Assembly (NCBI RefSeq): GCF_014490725.1
Contig: NZ_JACOQL010000002.1
Coordinates: 62,001 to 126,000, forward strand
DNA: 64,000 bases
Direction: 5' to 3'
From: Paracoccus amoyensis
GTDB lineage: Bacteria; Pseudomonadota; Alphaproteobacteria; Rhodobacterales; Rhodobacteraceae
Shown here: piece after piece, positions 26,617-36,093 of the stretch
Layout: each line of letters begins with the position of its first letter
How positions within the stretch are numbered: position 1 is the first letter of the stretch
Notes under the pieces: model-generated
What the model was told of the DNA's origin: nothing
What the model saw: the letters and a program-made list of their open reading frames with translations, nothing else
Database searches by the model: none
Translations under genes and position numbers: made by a program

Positions 26617-26669
26617 CGAGGGGAAACGAGGTGCTGTTTTTCACCGTCAAACGCCGCAATGACCTGTCG

Positions 26670-27413
26670 CTAGATCACATGGCCGACCCGCATTTTGATC
26701 GGCCACGCGACCTGTCGTGCCTGTTCGGGATCGCCCCAGAGCGCCGAAAATTCGGCAGCGAAGCTGTCCAGAACCAATTGCTGATCGGCCTCGATCGCGC
26801 GCCTGACGGCCGACCATGTGGCCAGGTAGCCCATGACATCCGCTAACCGCCATGTCAGCCTGATGGACAGGTCGGGTGTGGGTATTTCAGCAAAGGGGAA
26901 ATCAATTCCGGCATAGCCTTCATCGACCAGTTTACGTTCCGGCGGCCAGAAGGGGCCGATGTCATCGCGATAAAACCGGGCAAAGCGCTGCGCCAGTTCG
27001 GGATCGTCGATCTGCAGAACGCCATAACTGATCAGGGCGATAACGGCATTGGGGGCGGCGATCCGGCGCGCCTCGGCGTAGAAGGCGGGACGGTCGAACC
27101 AATGGGCGGCTTGCGCGGCTGTGATCAGATCCGTGCTGTGATCTGCGACCGGCAATGCCTCGGCTGATGAACAGATATAGCCGATCCGGGGATGAGAGGT
27201 TGCGTTTTCGATCTGATCGCCGCTTGGGTCCAGCCCGATTACGCCCGCGAAATGCCGTGCCAGCTGTGCGGTCAGTTGACCGCTGCCACAGCCGACATCC
27301 ACCGCCTGTCTGGTGGATGGCGCGATTTGCGCCAGCCAATCCGACAGATCGGGCGGGTAGTCGGGACGAAACCGGGCATAGGCCCTGCCGTTTCGATCAA
27401 ACCAGTTCGTCAT
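26670..27413 (-). CDS. Class I SAM-dependent methyltransferase
   Basis: A 247-residue methyltransferase. SAM-binding motif I is VDVGCGSGQLT, with an acidic residue at LDPSGDQ (motif II) and AEALPVADHS. The AAQAAHWFDRPAFY block is typical of the Tmt1/trans-aconitate methyltransferase-like group. The substrate is unknown. It lies 13 bases downstream of cpdB and is probably co-transcribed with it; both run against the Anbu cluster genes on either side. Confidence 0.82.
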   Translation of the reverse strand: MTNWFDRNGRAYARFRPDYPPDLSDWLAQIAPSTRQAVDVGCGSGQLTAQLARHFAGVIGLDPSGDQIENATSHPRIGYICSSAEALPVADHSTDLITAAQAAHWFDRPAFYAEARRIAAPNAVIALISYGVLQIDDPELAQRFARFYRDDIGPFWPPERKLVDEGYAGIDFPFAEIPTPDLSIRLTWRLADVMGYLATWSAVRRAIEADQQLVLDSFAAEFSALWGDPEQARQVAWPIKMRVGHVI

Positions 27414-27426
27414 CTCTGCCCGCCCC

Positions 27427-29418
27427 TTACAGCATCAGGCGATATCGGGCAAAGCCGTCATCGCCGGCGAAACTGCCATCCGCATGGCCAATCGCTTCGA
27501 TCTGCGGGCCCTTGATCTGGTCCACATAGACCACCCCGGCAGGACCGCTGTCAAACAGCGCGGTCGCCCCATCCAGCGGCTGAAACGACCAGTTGGCATC
27601 CGCTTCGGGGTCAATCGTTCCCTGTTCGATGATATAGCGCACGATCACATCGCGATTGGTGTCCGGCCCTTCGAACACGATCGTGCTGCCATCGTTGCCG
27701 GGGAAAGACCCGCCCCCTTCGGCCCGGTAATTGTTGGTCGCGACGATGAATTCCGCCGCCGGGTCGATGGGCTGGCCGTTGAATTGCAGGTCCACGATCC
27801 GGTTCGCATCGGGTGCCGCAACCGCACCGTCCTTGTCGAACCGTGATGGTTGCGACAGGTCGATGCGATAGGTCACCCCGTCGATCACATCGTAATTATA
27901 GCTGGGGAAATCGGGGTTCAGGAGCATCTGATCGGCCTGCCCCGGCGTGATCTGGTTGAACGCACCGGCGCTGCGTTCCAGCCAGTCCTTGACCTGCGCG
28001 CCTGTGATTTTCACCGCCCGGATCGTGTTGGGATACAGATAAAGGTCGGCGACGTTCTTGATGGCGATATCGCCTGCCGGTACGTCGGTGTAATAGTCCG
28101 GACCACCGCGCCCCCCGGCCTTGAACGGTGCTGCCGCCGACAGGATCGGCAGTTCGGCATAGGCCGTACCTTGCATCATCTGGGCGATATACCATTTCTG
28201 CGCGTTCGACACGATCTGGACCGAGGGGTCATCGGCCACCAGCGCGAAATAGCTGTAAAGCGGGGCCGAGGTCTTGCCGACGGGACGGCGGACATATTCC
28301 AGCGTGGCTTCATGTTCGGCCCCCACACTCTCCTGAACCGCCGCCACGCTTTCGACCAGCGGGATCACATTGCGATCCGCATCGCGTTCATAGATCGGGC
28401 GTGCCTCGGATGTATGGTTGAGGACTGTCCAGCGATCGCCCTGCCGCTCCAGCAGCAGGTCGATCAACCCCATATGAGAGCCCCAGAACCCCGCCATCAC
28501 GCCGGGCTTGCCGCCGATCGTGCCGGCCGCGTTATCGACGCCTTCGGTGCCGTCGAAATCAGGTCCGGGAAAGACCAGATGCGCATGACCGGTCAGGATC
28601 ACGTCGATCCCGTCGACGCCGGCCAGCGGAATGGCGGCGTTTTCCATGCCGGGCTCATGCGTTGCGGCCCCGATCCCTGAATGGCACAGCGCCACAACCA
28701 GATCGACACCTTCCGCCCGCAGCTTGGGCACCCATGCCTGCGCGGCCTGAACGATGTCCCGGGCGGTGGCCTGCCCTTCCAGATGCTTGCGGTCCCATTG
28801 CGTGATCTGGGGCGGAACGAAGCCGATGATGCCAATGCGGATCGGATGCGTGTCCCCCGCGCCATCGGTCAATTCGCGATCCAGAACCAGATAGGGCGGG
28901 ATCAGGGTTTCATCCTGATCGGGCGTTGCCCCTTCACGCGTCACGACATTGGCACAGACCAGCGGGAATGCGGCTCCCGCCAGCGTGTGTTTCAGAAATT
29001 CCAGCCCATAGTTGAATTCGTGGTTGCCCAGCGTGCCGCCGTCAACGCCGACCGCGTTCATGGCGGTGATGACCGGGTGCATCTGTCCATTGGCCATGCC
29101 ACGTTCGTAGGCGATGTAGTCGCCCATCGGGTTGCCTTGCAGGAAATCACCATTATCCAGCAGGATCGAATTTCCGGCCTCGGCCCGGATTGCCTTGATC
29201 AGCGCGGCGGTGCGGGCAAGGCCGACAGTATCGACGGGTTTGTCGGCATAGTAGTCATAGGGCCAGATATGCACGTGCAGATCGGTCGTTTCCATGATCC
29301 GCAGATGCGCCTGCCCGGCCTGTGCCCGCGCCGCAAACGGGTGCAGCATGGCCAGCCCCAAACCGGCGGCACCCGCCTGCAAGATCCCTCGACGCGTGAT
29401 CGAAAACAGCGGGCCCAT
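27427..29418 (-). CDS. cpdB: 2',3'-cyclic-nucleotide 2'-phosphodiesterase/3'-nucleotidase, periplasmic
   Basis: A 663-residue CpdB-type enzyme that turns cyclic 2',3'-nucleotides and 3'-nucleotides into nucleosides in the periplasm. The N-terminal metallophosphatase has TTDLHVHIWPYDYY, DNGDFLQGNPMGDY and GNHEFNYGLEF; the C-terminal 5'-nucleotidase domain has TNNYRAEGGGSFPG. The signal SITRRGILQAGAAGLGL is twin-arginine-like. The ATG at 29418 has AAGGAG 6 bases upstream, better than the ATG five codons earlier. It diverges from the Anbu gene. Confidence 0.92.
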   Translation of the reverse strand: MGPLFSITRRGILQAGAAGLGLAMLHPFAARAQAGQAHLRIMETTDLHVHIWPYDYYADKPVDTVGLARTAALIKAIRAEAGNSILLDNGDFLQGNPMGDYIAYERGMANGQMHPVITAMNAVGVDGGTLGNHEFNYGLEFLKHTLAGAAFPLVCANVVTREGATPDQDETLIPPYLVLDRELTDGAGDTHPIRIGIIGFVPPQITQWDRKHLEGQATARDIVQAAQAWVPKLRAEGVDLVVALCHSGIGAATHEPGMENAAIPLAGVDGIDVILTGHAHLVFPGPDFDGTEGVDNAAGTIGGKPGVMAGFWGSHMGLIDLLLERQGDRWTVLNHTSEARPIYERDADRNVIPLVESVAAVQESVGAEHEATLEYVRRPVGKTSAPLYSYFALVADDPSVQIVSNAQKWYIAQMMQGTAYAELPILSAAAPFKAGGRGGPDYYTDVPAGDIAIKNVADLYLYPNTIRAVKITGAQVKDWLERSAGAFNQITPGQADQMLLNPDFPSYNYDVIDGVTYRIDLSQPSRFDKDGAVAAPDANRIVDLQFNGQPIDPAAEFIVATNNYRAEGGGSFPGNDGSTIVFEGPDTNRDVIVRYIIEQGTIDPEADANWSFQPLDGATALFDSGPAGVVYVDQIKGPQIEAIGHADGSFAGDDGFARYRLML

Positions 29419-29600
29419 CCATCTCTCCTTCATGATCTGGACGGATCATGCCCCTATCGTGGACTGATTGCGACCCCTGATCAACTCATCACGCGATGGA
29501 ATTGCCGCAAGCAAAGATGCTATCATTCCTGCCGAAAAGGATTGATTGCGGCAACCAGACGCGATGCTTAGGTTGCACGCAGTTTTTTACGGGATTCCCG

Positions 29601-30326
29601 ATGACCTATTGTGTCGGATTGAAATTGAACGCGGGTTTTGTGCTGTTGTCGGATACGCGCACCAATGCGGGTCTGGACAACATTGCAACCTATCGCAAGA
29701 TGTTCCTGTTTCAGGAACCCGGCGAGCGTGTCGTGGCGATCATGACCGCCGGTTCCCTGTCGGTGACGCAGACCACGCTGGCGCGTCTGGATGAGGCCGT
29801 GAACGATGACATGGCTGACGAAACCACCTCTGTCATGAAGGCGCCGACGATGTTGCAGGTTGCCAGCATCATCGGCCACACCCTGTCGAATACACGACGC
29901 GAGATTGTGGGCCAGATGCGCGACTTCAACCAGCAAGCGTCGGCCAGCATGATCGTTGCCGGGCAGCGCAAGGGCGGGGATATGCGGATGTTCCTGATCT
30001 ATCCCGAGGGCAATTTCATCGAGGCGACGGACGACACGCCCTATCTGCAAATTGGTGAGCATAAATACGGCAAGCCGATCCTTGACCGCGTGGTGACGCC
30101 CGCAACATCGCTTGCAGATGCGCAAAAGGCGGTGTTGCTGTCGATGGATTCGACGCTGCGATCCAACCTGTCGGTCGGGATGCCGCTGGATCTGACGATC
30201 ATCGAAAAGGACGCCTGCACTGTCACAGCGCAGCGTCGGATTCTGGAAGGCGATCCCGATTTCATGGAAATGAGCGCGGCATGGTCCGCAGCCCTGCGCG
30301 AGAGTTTCGTCAAGGTGACGATCTAG
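29601..30326 (+). CDS. Anbu proteasome-type protease
   Basis: A 241-residue Ntn-hydrolase of the Anbu family (ancestral beta subunit, HslV-like). The N-terminus MTYCVGLKLNAGFVLLSDTRTNAG is the family signature. Thr2 would be the catalytic N-terminal nucleophile after Met removal, with Asp and Lys downstream in the usual places. Anbu forms open-helical or ring assemblies and occurs with ATP-grasp, alpha-E and transglutaminase genes. Here those three lie 3 kb upstream on the same strand, separated by two opposite-strand genes. Its physiological substrate is not known. Its stop overlaps the convergent kinase gene by 4 bases. Confidence 0.92.
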   Translation: MTYCVGLKLNAGFVLLSDTRTNAGLDNIATYRKMFLFQEPGERVVAIMTAGSLSVTQTTLARLDEAVNDDMADETTSVMKAPTMLQVASIIGHTLSNTRREIVGQMRDFNQQASASMIVAGQRKGGDMRMFLIYPEGNFIEATDDTPYLQIGEHKYGKPILDRVVTPATSLADAQKAVLLSMDSTLRSNLSVGMPLDLTIIEKDACTVTAQRRILEGDPDFMEMSAAWSAALRESFVKVTI

Positions 30327-31135
30327 CGATCCAGTTCTACCGCCGCCAGTTCGGCGATATGCAGATCGATGGCGGCATCGGGATCGTCGTCGCCAAGATA
30401 CCAGGCGGCCGATAGCCCGGTCCAGGCCAGGATCCATCGCAACAATCGTTCAGGCTGCAATCGGGCTGCATCGCTGACCACGCTCAGGCGGTGGGCAAAG
30501 ACACCCGGCAGCGTGGCGACCGGGCGCGATGGATCACTCAGATCGGGATTGGTGAAGATATTCGCGAAATCGAAAGTCCGTTCCCCGATGATGTGCTTGG
30601 GATCGATCGCCAGCCAGCCGCGCGCGCCGAAATCCAGCACGTTGTCATGGTGCAGATCGCCATGCAGCGGCGTGATCTGGTGCTGGTCAGCCAGCAATTC
30701 ACGGGCAACCTGATGGCTACGGACAAGGATTCCGCCATATCTTTCCGCGGCGGGCTGCAATTCGCGAAACCAGACCGTCAGCGGGGTCAGATCGGGGGCC
30801 GGCTTGTTGCGCGGGCGGTGCAGCTGATCCGCCGTCGCGCACAGAATCCGGCTGGCCTCATCATCCTGTCCGTTTCGGGCCATGTCCGCCAGATTGCGGC
30901 CGTCCAGGGCGCGTTCCATCAGCAAGGCGTCGGCGTCACGGGCATAGACGCGCGCCGCGCCCTGCCCGTCCCACCATGCCAGCAAGGCCCCACCCTGCCG
31001 CTCCTCCTCTTCATGCGCGATCTTCAGCATCGCCGGACGCCCGTCCGAAAGGACAGGCAACAGGTTCGCTGCATGGGTCGCGATCGGATCGCCGTCAGGT
31101 GTCAGGTTCCAACGCAGCAGATGGGCGTGAAACAT
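30323..31135 (-). CDS. APH(6)/hydroxyurea phosphotransferase-family kinase
   Basis: A 270-residue small-molecule kinase of the aminoglycoside/hydroxyurea antibiotic resistance kinase family (PF04655). The Brenner motif is HGDLHHDN at 158-165 (catalytic Asp160), the metal-binding Asp178 lies in IDPK, and LLAWWDGQGAARV and DADALLMERA match the family. Streptomycin 6-phosphotransferases belong here, but most chromosomal members have unknown substrates. I use the ATG at 31135; a GTG 13 codons earlier would overlap the upstream gene by 28 bases. Confidence 0.8.
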   Translation of the reverse strand: MFHAHLLRWNLTPDGDPIATHAANLLPVLSDGRPAMLKIAHEEEERQGGALLAWWDGQGAARVYARDADALLMERALDGRNLADMARNGQDDEASRILCATADQLHRPRNKPAPDLTPLTVWFRELQPAAERYGGILVRSHQVARELLADQHQITPLHGDLHHDNVLDFGARGWLAIDPKHIIGERTFDFANIFTNPDLSDPSRPVATLPGVFAHRLSVVSDAARLQPERLLRWILAWTGLSAAWYLGDDDPDAAIDLHIAELAAVELDR

Positions 31136-31146
31136 CGCGGGAAACG

Positions 31147-32142
31147 TCACTGCGCGGGCACGCCTGACTGCCACTGATTCCAGTTCGTCACGATATCGGT
31201 CACGACAACCGCGCCAACCGCATGGATATTCTGCAGTGTTTCATCAAATCCGCCTGCGGTTTCGCCCGGCTTGGGGTCCAGATGCGCCAGCGTGGATTCA
31301 TCCGGGTTGCCCTGATCGAAGTTCACCGCGCCACGCAAACTCATGATCCGATCGGTGCCGTGCAGACGACCGATCACCTGCGCAAGGGCGGCGGCCTCCA
31401 TTTCCGTGATCACGTAATCATCTGCCTGATACAGATCGGCGATATATTGGGCCTCGGCGGACAGGCCGGGACCATGAAAGAACGTGTCCCCCGTCATATG
31501 CGTGCCGGTGCCGACAACGGGTGCGCCCTTGGCAACCGCATCGGGATAACGTTGACGATAGGTTTGGGCGCTGTCGGAATCAGCCAGCGGCACATCGCGG
31601 CTGATCGCAAAGGCGCGCGCGGTCAGGGCCGGGTTCAGCTGGAACAGGCGTACATCTTCATACCCCTTGCGCGGCATGAACAGCGGATCGCCTGCGGGCA
31701 CCTCGCCCTCGGCCCAGCGATGGCCAAGGTCATAGTCGATCAACCACGATCCCCAGAACACCGACCCGATGGTGCCACGCGATGGCGGCGTTCCAGCAAC
31801 GCCCGTCAGCAGATAATAGCTTTGCGAAAAGTCAAAGGCCGGGTTCAGCAGGATCGCCATCATGGACGAGGACGATGCGACCTTGCCCATCCCCAGAACC
31901 GCACCGCACACCCCATCATCGTTGCAGAATACCGGATGCGTGGCACCCCGAACCTCGATCGGGGTGGCGTCCTTCCAATAGTCATCGAACCAATACTGAA
32001 ACTCACCCGCGCGGTCGCCGGTATTTTCGCCTATCTCGAACATCGAGGCGATGAAAACCTTGACCTTGATCGGTTCCGGTTGGGCAAAAGCAGGCGCAGT
32101 CGCGGCAAGAAGAAGCAGCAAGGCAGTCCGAAGGATACGCAT
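31147..32142 (-). CDS. Purine nucleoside permease (NUP) family protein
   Basis: A 331-residue exported protein of the NUP family (PF06516). The start at 32142 gives a clean signal peptide (RILRTALLLLLAATAPAFAQ); the frame continues upstream but without a signal-like start. Family blocks: VFIASMFEIGENTGD, MTGDTFFHG, VITEMEAAALAQVIGRL and SLRGAVNFDQGNP. The fold is related to nucleoside phosphorylases, and a role in nucleoside uptake is reported in yeast. It is followed 11 bases later by the APH(6)-like kinase. Confidence 0.82.
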   Translation of the reverse strand: MRILRTALLLLLAATAPAFAQPEPIKVKVFIASMFEIGENTGDRAGEFQYWFDDYWKDATPIEVRGATHPVFCNDDGVCGAVLGMGKVASSSSMMAILLNPAFDFSQSYYLLTGVAGTPPSRGTIGSVFWGSWLIDYDLGHRWAEGEVPAGDPLFMPRKGYEDVRLFQLNPALTARAFAISRDVPLADSDSAQTYRQRYPDAVAKGAPVVGTGTHMTGDTFFHGPGLSAEAQYIADLYQADDYVITEMEAAALAQVIGRLHGTDRIMSLRGAVNFDQGNPDESTLAHLDPKPGETAGGFDETLQNIHAVGAVVVTDIVTNWNQWQSGVPAQ

Positions 32143-32370
32143 GGCCAGTGTGATTTCCATGAATGTTGAGGATAGGGCCCCGACAAGCACATAAAAACGG
32201 GCCGTCTTGCACATTAGGCGATCCGGCGGGCGGCGTCACGCCCCGTGCTCATCAATCCTGATATCGGACAGCTTCAAACAAAGCTGCAAAAACATATCCA
32301 CGAAAGCCCGTTGAGGCCAATGGCACCGACGGGTTAAACATATGCTTATGGGATTCAGGGAGGGGTTTCG

Positions 32371-34650
32371 ATGAACGACAAGACACGCCGCGGCGCACGC
32401 GTCACGCCCGAAGAGGCGCTGGCCTATCATAAAGAGCCGCGTCCGGGGAAATACGATATCGTCGCCTCGAAATCCATGACCACGCAGCGCGACCTGTCGC
32501 TGGCCTATTCGCCCGGCGTGGCGGTGCCGGTGCAGGTGATCGCCGAACATCCCGAAGCGGCTTACGACTATACGACCAAGGGGAACATGGTCGCGGTCAT
32601 CTCGAACGGGACGGCGATTCTTGGGCTGGGCAATCTGGGGGCGCTGGCCTCCAAGCCGGTGATGGAGGGCAAGGCCGTCCTGTTCAAACGCTTTGCCGAT
32701 CTGAACGCCATCGATATTGAACTGGACACCGAAGACGCCGATGAATTCATCAACGCGGTCCGCCTGATGGGCCCGACATTCGGCGGGATCAACCTGGAAG
32801 ATATCAAGGCGCCCGAATGTTTCATCATCGAACAGCGCCTGAAAGAGATGATGGACATTCCGGTCTTTCATGACGACCAGCACGGCACGGCGGTGATTTG
32901 CGCCGCTGGCCTGCTGAACGCGCTGGAACTGTCCGGCAAGAAAATCGAGGACGTGAAGATCGTCCTGAACGGTGCAGGTGCTGCGGGCATCGCCTGTCTG
33001 GAACTGCTGAAATCCATGGGGGCGCAGCATGACAATTGCATCATGTGCGACACCAAGGGCGTGATCTATCAGGGCCGCACCGAAGGCATGAACCAGTGGA
33101 AATCGGCCCATGCGGTGAAAACCGATCTGCGCACATTGGAAGAGGCGATGAAGGGCTGCGACGTTTTCCTTGGCGTGTCGGCCAAGGGCGCAGTGACGCA
33201 GGATATGGTGATGGGAATGGCCGATAATCCGGTCATTTTCGCCATGGCCAACCCCGATCCTGAAATCACCCCCGAGGATGCCCATGCCGTCCGGCCCGAT
33301 GCCATCGTGGCCACCGGACGCAGCGACTATCCCAATCAGGTGAACAATGTCCTTGGCTTCCCCTATCTGTTCCGGGGCGCGCTGGACGTACATGCCCGCG
33401 CCATCAACGACGAGATGAAGATCGCCTGCGCCGAGGCGCTGGCAAAACTGGCGCGCGAGGACGTGCCGGACGAGGTTGCCGCCGCCTATGGCCGCAAGCT
33501 GCAATTCGGGCGTGACTACATCATCCCGACGCCGTTCGATCCGCGCCTGATCCACGTCGTGCCGCCCGCCGTCGCCAGGGCCGGGATGGAGACCGGCGTC
33601 GCCCGCAGGCCGATCGAGGATATGGCCGCCTATACCCAATCTTTGCGCAACCGCATGGACCCGACCGCAGCGATCCTGCGCAGCATCCATGCGCGAGCAA
33701 AGCAAAAGCAAGCGCGGATGATCTTTGCCGAAGGCGATGATCCCCGCATCCTGCGCGCCGCCGTGGCGTGGCAGCGTCAGGGCATGGGGCAAGCCATCGT
33801 CGTCGGCCGCGAAAGCGACGTTAAGGAAAAGCTGGAATCCGCAGGCCTTACCGATGCCGTCCGAGAGTTGATGGTCGTGAACGCGGCCAATTCGCGTCAT
33901 ATGGACGCCTATCACCAGTTCCTTTATTCGCGCCTGCAACGTCAGGGAGTCGACCGCGAAGATGCCGAGCGTTCGGCCAATCGCGACCGCCACGTCTTTG
34001 CCGCCCTGATGCTGGCCCATGGGCATGGCGACGGGCTTGTCACCGGCGCGACCCGCAAAAGCGCGCATGTGCTGTCCGAAATGGGCAAGGTCTTTGACCT
34101 GCGGCCGCAAGATGGTGCCGTTGGCGTCACCGCCGTTTTGCACCGGGGCAAGATCGTCCTGATCGGCGACACGCTGGTCCATGAATGGCCCGAGGCCGAG
34201 GATCTGGCCGATATCGCCATGCGCGGCGCTCAGGTCGCTCGTGGTCTGGGGCTGGAGCCGCGTGTGGCATTCCTGTCGTTTTCAAACTTCGGCTATCCGC
34301 TGAGTGAACGTGCGATCAAGATGGCCGAGGCGCCCAAGGTGCTGGATAAACGCGGCGTCGATTTCGAATATGAAGGCGAAATGACCGTGGACGTTGCGTT
34401 GAACATGGACTCCGCCGCACGCTATCCGTTCAGCCGCCTGACCGGTCCGGCGAATGTGCTGGTCGTCCCGGCGCGGCATTCGGCCTCGATCTCGGTCAAG
34501 TTGATGCAGGAAATGGCGGGGGCGACGGTGATCGGCCCGATCCTGACCGGCGTGCCGCAGGCGATCCAGATCTGTTCGACCACCTCGACCGTGAACGACA
34601 TTCTGAACATGGCGGCAATTGCGGCGGGTGGATTGGGGCAGGTGAAGTAG
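32371..34650 (+). CDS. maeB: NADP-dependent malic enzyme with C-terminal phosphotransacetylase domain
   Basis: A 759-residue MaeB-type malic enzyme, malate to pyruvate with NADPH. The N-terminal ~430 residues hold the malic enzyme fold (SLAYSPGVAVP, FHDDQHGTAVI, LNGAGAAGIACLELL, FAMANPDPEI). The C-terminal ~320 residues match phosphate acetyltransferase (FAEGDDPRILRAAVAWQRQG and GLVTGATRKSAH), which is regulatory in this enzyme class rather than catalytic. The ATG at 32371 follows GGGAGGGG. Terminator not seen; trhO converges after 18 bases. Confidence 0.95.
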   Translation: MNDKTRRGARVTPEEALAYHKEPRPGKYDIVASKSMTTQRDLSLAYSPGVAVPVQVIAEHPEAAYDYTTKGNMVAVISNGTAILGLGNLGALASKPVMEGKAVLFKRFADLNAIDIELDTEDADEFINAVRLMGPTFGGINLEDIKAPECFIIEQRLKEMMDIPVFHDDQHGTAVICAAGLLNALELSGKKIEDVKIVLNGAGAAGIACLELLKSMGAQHDNCIMCDTKGVIYQGRTEGMNQWKSAHAVKTDLRTLEEAMKGCDVFLGVSAKGAVTQDMVMGMADNPVIFAMANPDPEITPEDAHAVRPDAIVATGRSDYPNQVNNVLGFPYLFRGALDVHARAINDEMKIACAEALAKLAREDVPDEVAAAYGRKLQFGRDYIIPTPFDPRLIHVVPPAVARAGMETGVARRPIEDMAAYTQSLRNRMDPTAAILRSIHARAKQKQARMIFAEGDDPRILRAAVAWQRQGMGQAIVVGRESDVKEKLESAGLTDAVRELMVVNAANSRHMDAYHQFLYSRLQRQGVDREDAERSANRDRHVFAALMLAHGHGDGLVTGATRKSAHVLSEMGKVFDLRPQDGAVGVTAVLHRGKIVLIGDTLVHEWPEAEDLADIAMRGAQVARGLGLEPRVAFLSFSNFGYPLSERAIKMAEAPKVLDKRGVDFEYEGEMTVDVALNMDSAARYPFSRLTGPANVLVVPARHSASISVKLMQEMAGATVIGPILTGVPQAIQICSTTSTVNDILNMAAIAAGGLGQVK

Positions 34651-34668
34651 GGGCGCGGGACAGCGCCC

Positions 34669-35559
34669 TTATCCTTCACCGAACAATTCCCCGCGGTCGA
34701 CCTGCTTCTGCCTGTCGCGGAAGCGGGCGCGGTCGGCGTCAGAGTATTCGCCCATGCAGCGGTGGCAGCTGACGCCCAGTTCATATTCCGGGCGCTGCTT
34801 GTCGGTATCTGACAGCGGACGGCGGCAGGCGTGGCACAGATCATGGCTGCCCTGCTTCAACCCGTGTCCAAGGCTGACGCGCTTGTCAAAGACGAAGCAT
34901 TCTCCCTGCCATTTGCTGTCTTGCTCTGGCACGTCCTCAAGATATTTCAGGATGCCGCCTTTCAGGTGAAAGACATCCTCGACCCCTTGGGACAGCAGAT
35001 AGTTCGTCGATTTTTCGCAGCGGATCCCGCCGGTGCAGAACATCGCGATCCGCTTGTTGTGAAAACGATCCTTGTTGTCCTGCCACCAGGCCGGGAAGTC
35101 GCGGAAACTGCGGGTGCCGGGATCAATGGCGCCGTCAAAGGTGCCGATCTCGACCTCGTAATCGTTGCGGGTGTCGATGACGGCAACATCAGGGGCGCTG
35201 ATCAGGTCATTCCAATCCCGCGCATCGACGTAATGCCCGACCGAGGCTGTCGGGTCCACGTCGGGCTGCCCCATGGTGACGATTTCCTGCTTCAGGCGGA
35301 CCTTCATCTTGCCAAAGGGCATCGTCTCGGCGCTGCTTTCCTTCCAGTCCAGATCGGCGCATCCCGGCAATGAACGGATATGGGCCAGCACGGCGTCGAT
35401 CCCCTGACGGGTTCCGGCGATCGTGCCATTGATCCCTTCACGCGCCAGCAACAGCGTGCCGCGCACACCATGGGCGCAGGCGACCTTGGCCAGCGGACCG
35501 CGCAAGGCATCGGGATCGGGGAATCGGGTGAAATGATAAAGGGCGGCGACTGTCAGCAT
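34669..35559 (-). CDS. trhO: tRNA uridine(34) hydroxylase, oxygen-dependent
   Basis: A 296-residue rhodanese-domain protein of the YceA/TrhO family that hydroxylates U34 of tRNA to ho5U with O2. The N-terminal ACP-like domain (AALYHFTRF, LLLAREGINGTIAG) precedes the rhodanese domain with the catalytic Cys175 in MFCTGGIRCEK. The C-terminal end has a four-Cys pair (LCHACRRPL and SCHRCMGEY), possibly metal-binding. I use the ATG at 35559; the open frame upstream overlaps the VOC gene region and lacks similarity. Confidence 0.92.
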   Translation of the reverse strand: MLTVAALYHFTRFPDPDALRGPLAKVACAHGVRGTLLLAREGINGTIAGTRQGIDAVLAHIRSLPGCADLDWKESSAETMPFGKMKVRLKQEIVTMGQPDVDPTASVGHYVDARDWNDLISAPDVAVIDTRNDYEVEIGTFDGAIDPGTRSFRDFPAWWQDNKDRFHNKRIAMFCTGGIRCEKSTNYLLSQGVEDVFHLKGGILKYLEDVPEQDSKWQGECFVFDKRVSLGHGLKQGSHDLCHACRRPLSDTDKQRPEYELGVSCHRCMGEYSDADRARFRDRQKQVDRGELFGEG

Positions 35560-35617
35560 GCGCAGGCGCATACGGCGATGCGCGGGATATGTCCAGTTAT
35601 GCCTGCATTTCGCCGCC

Positions 35618-36031
35618 TTAGGACGCAAAAATCCTATCCATGTCGGCAAATCCCTTTACCTCGATCGGGTTTCCGGATGGATCACGGAAGAACATCGTCG
35701 CCTGCTCACCCGGTTCGCCCTGAAAGCGCAGGCTTGGCGGAATGACGAACTGGACATCGTGCTGTCGCAGGCGGTCAGCCAGTGCCTTCCAATCCTGCAG
35801 GGTCAGGACGACGCCCAGATGGGGCATGGGCACAAGGTGATCGCCAACCTTGCCCGTCGCCCGCGTCTCAAAAGGCTCGCCCAGATGCAGCGAGATTTGA
35901 TGGCCGAAGAAATCGTAATCCACCCATGTGTCGGTCGATCGCCCCTCGGTGCAGCCAAGGATGGCGCCATAGAACTGTCGCGTCGTATCCAGATCGCGGA
36001 CGTTATAGGCAAGGTGAAACGGGGTCAGCAT
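35618..36031 (-). CDS. VOC-family (glyoxalase/bleomycin resistance/dioxygenase) protein
   Basis: A 137-residue VOC protein. It begins LTPFHLAYNVRDLDTTRQFYGAILGC, the usual first beta-alpha-beta-beta-beta unit, and ends with RDPSGNPIEVKGF, the second. A His (FHLA), a His in SLHLGEP and an Glu (NPIEVKG) are candidate metal ligands. Substrate unknown; it could be a dioxygenase or lyase. The ATG at 36031 follows AAGAGCCC. A terminator (36058-36085) separates it from the upstream SLC13 gene. Confidence 0.82.
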   Translation of the reverse strand: MLTPFHLAYNVRDLDTTRQFYGAILGCTEGRSTDTWVDYDFFGHQISLHLGEPFETRATGKVGDHLVPMPHLGVVLTLQDWKALADRLRQHDVQFVIPPSLRFQGEPGEQATMFFRDPSGNPIEVKGFADMDRIFAS

Positions 36032-36057
36032 GGGGGGCTCTTTTGTCAATAAAGGAA

Positions 36058-36085
36058 GCCCCTGCGACGCCAGCGCCGCAGGGGC
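36058..36085 (-). terminator. Intrinsic terminator of the SLC13 permease gene
   Basis: GCCCCTGCG (36058-36066) pairs perfectly with CGCAGGGGC (36077-36085). On the minus strand the stem is followed by TTCCTTTATT, a U-rich tract. It begins 9 bases after the permease stop codon. Confidence 0.75.
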
Positions 36086-36093
36086 CGGGTTCG

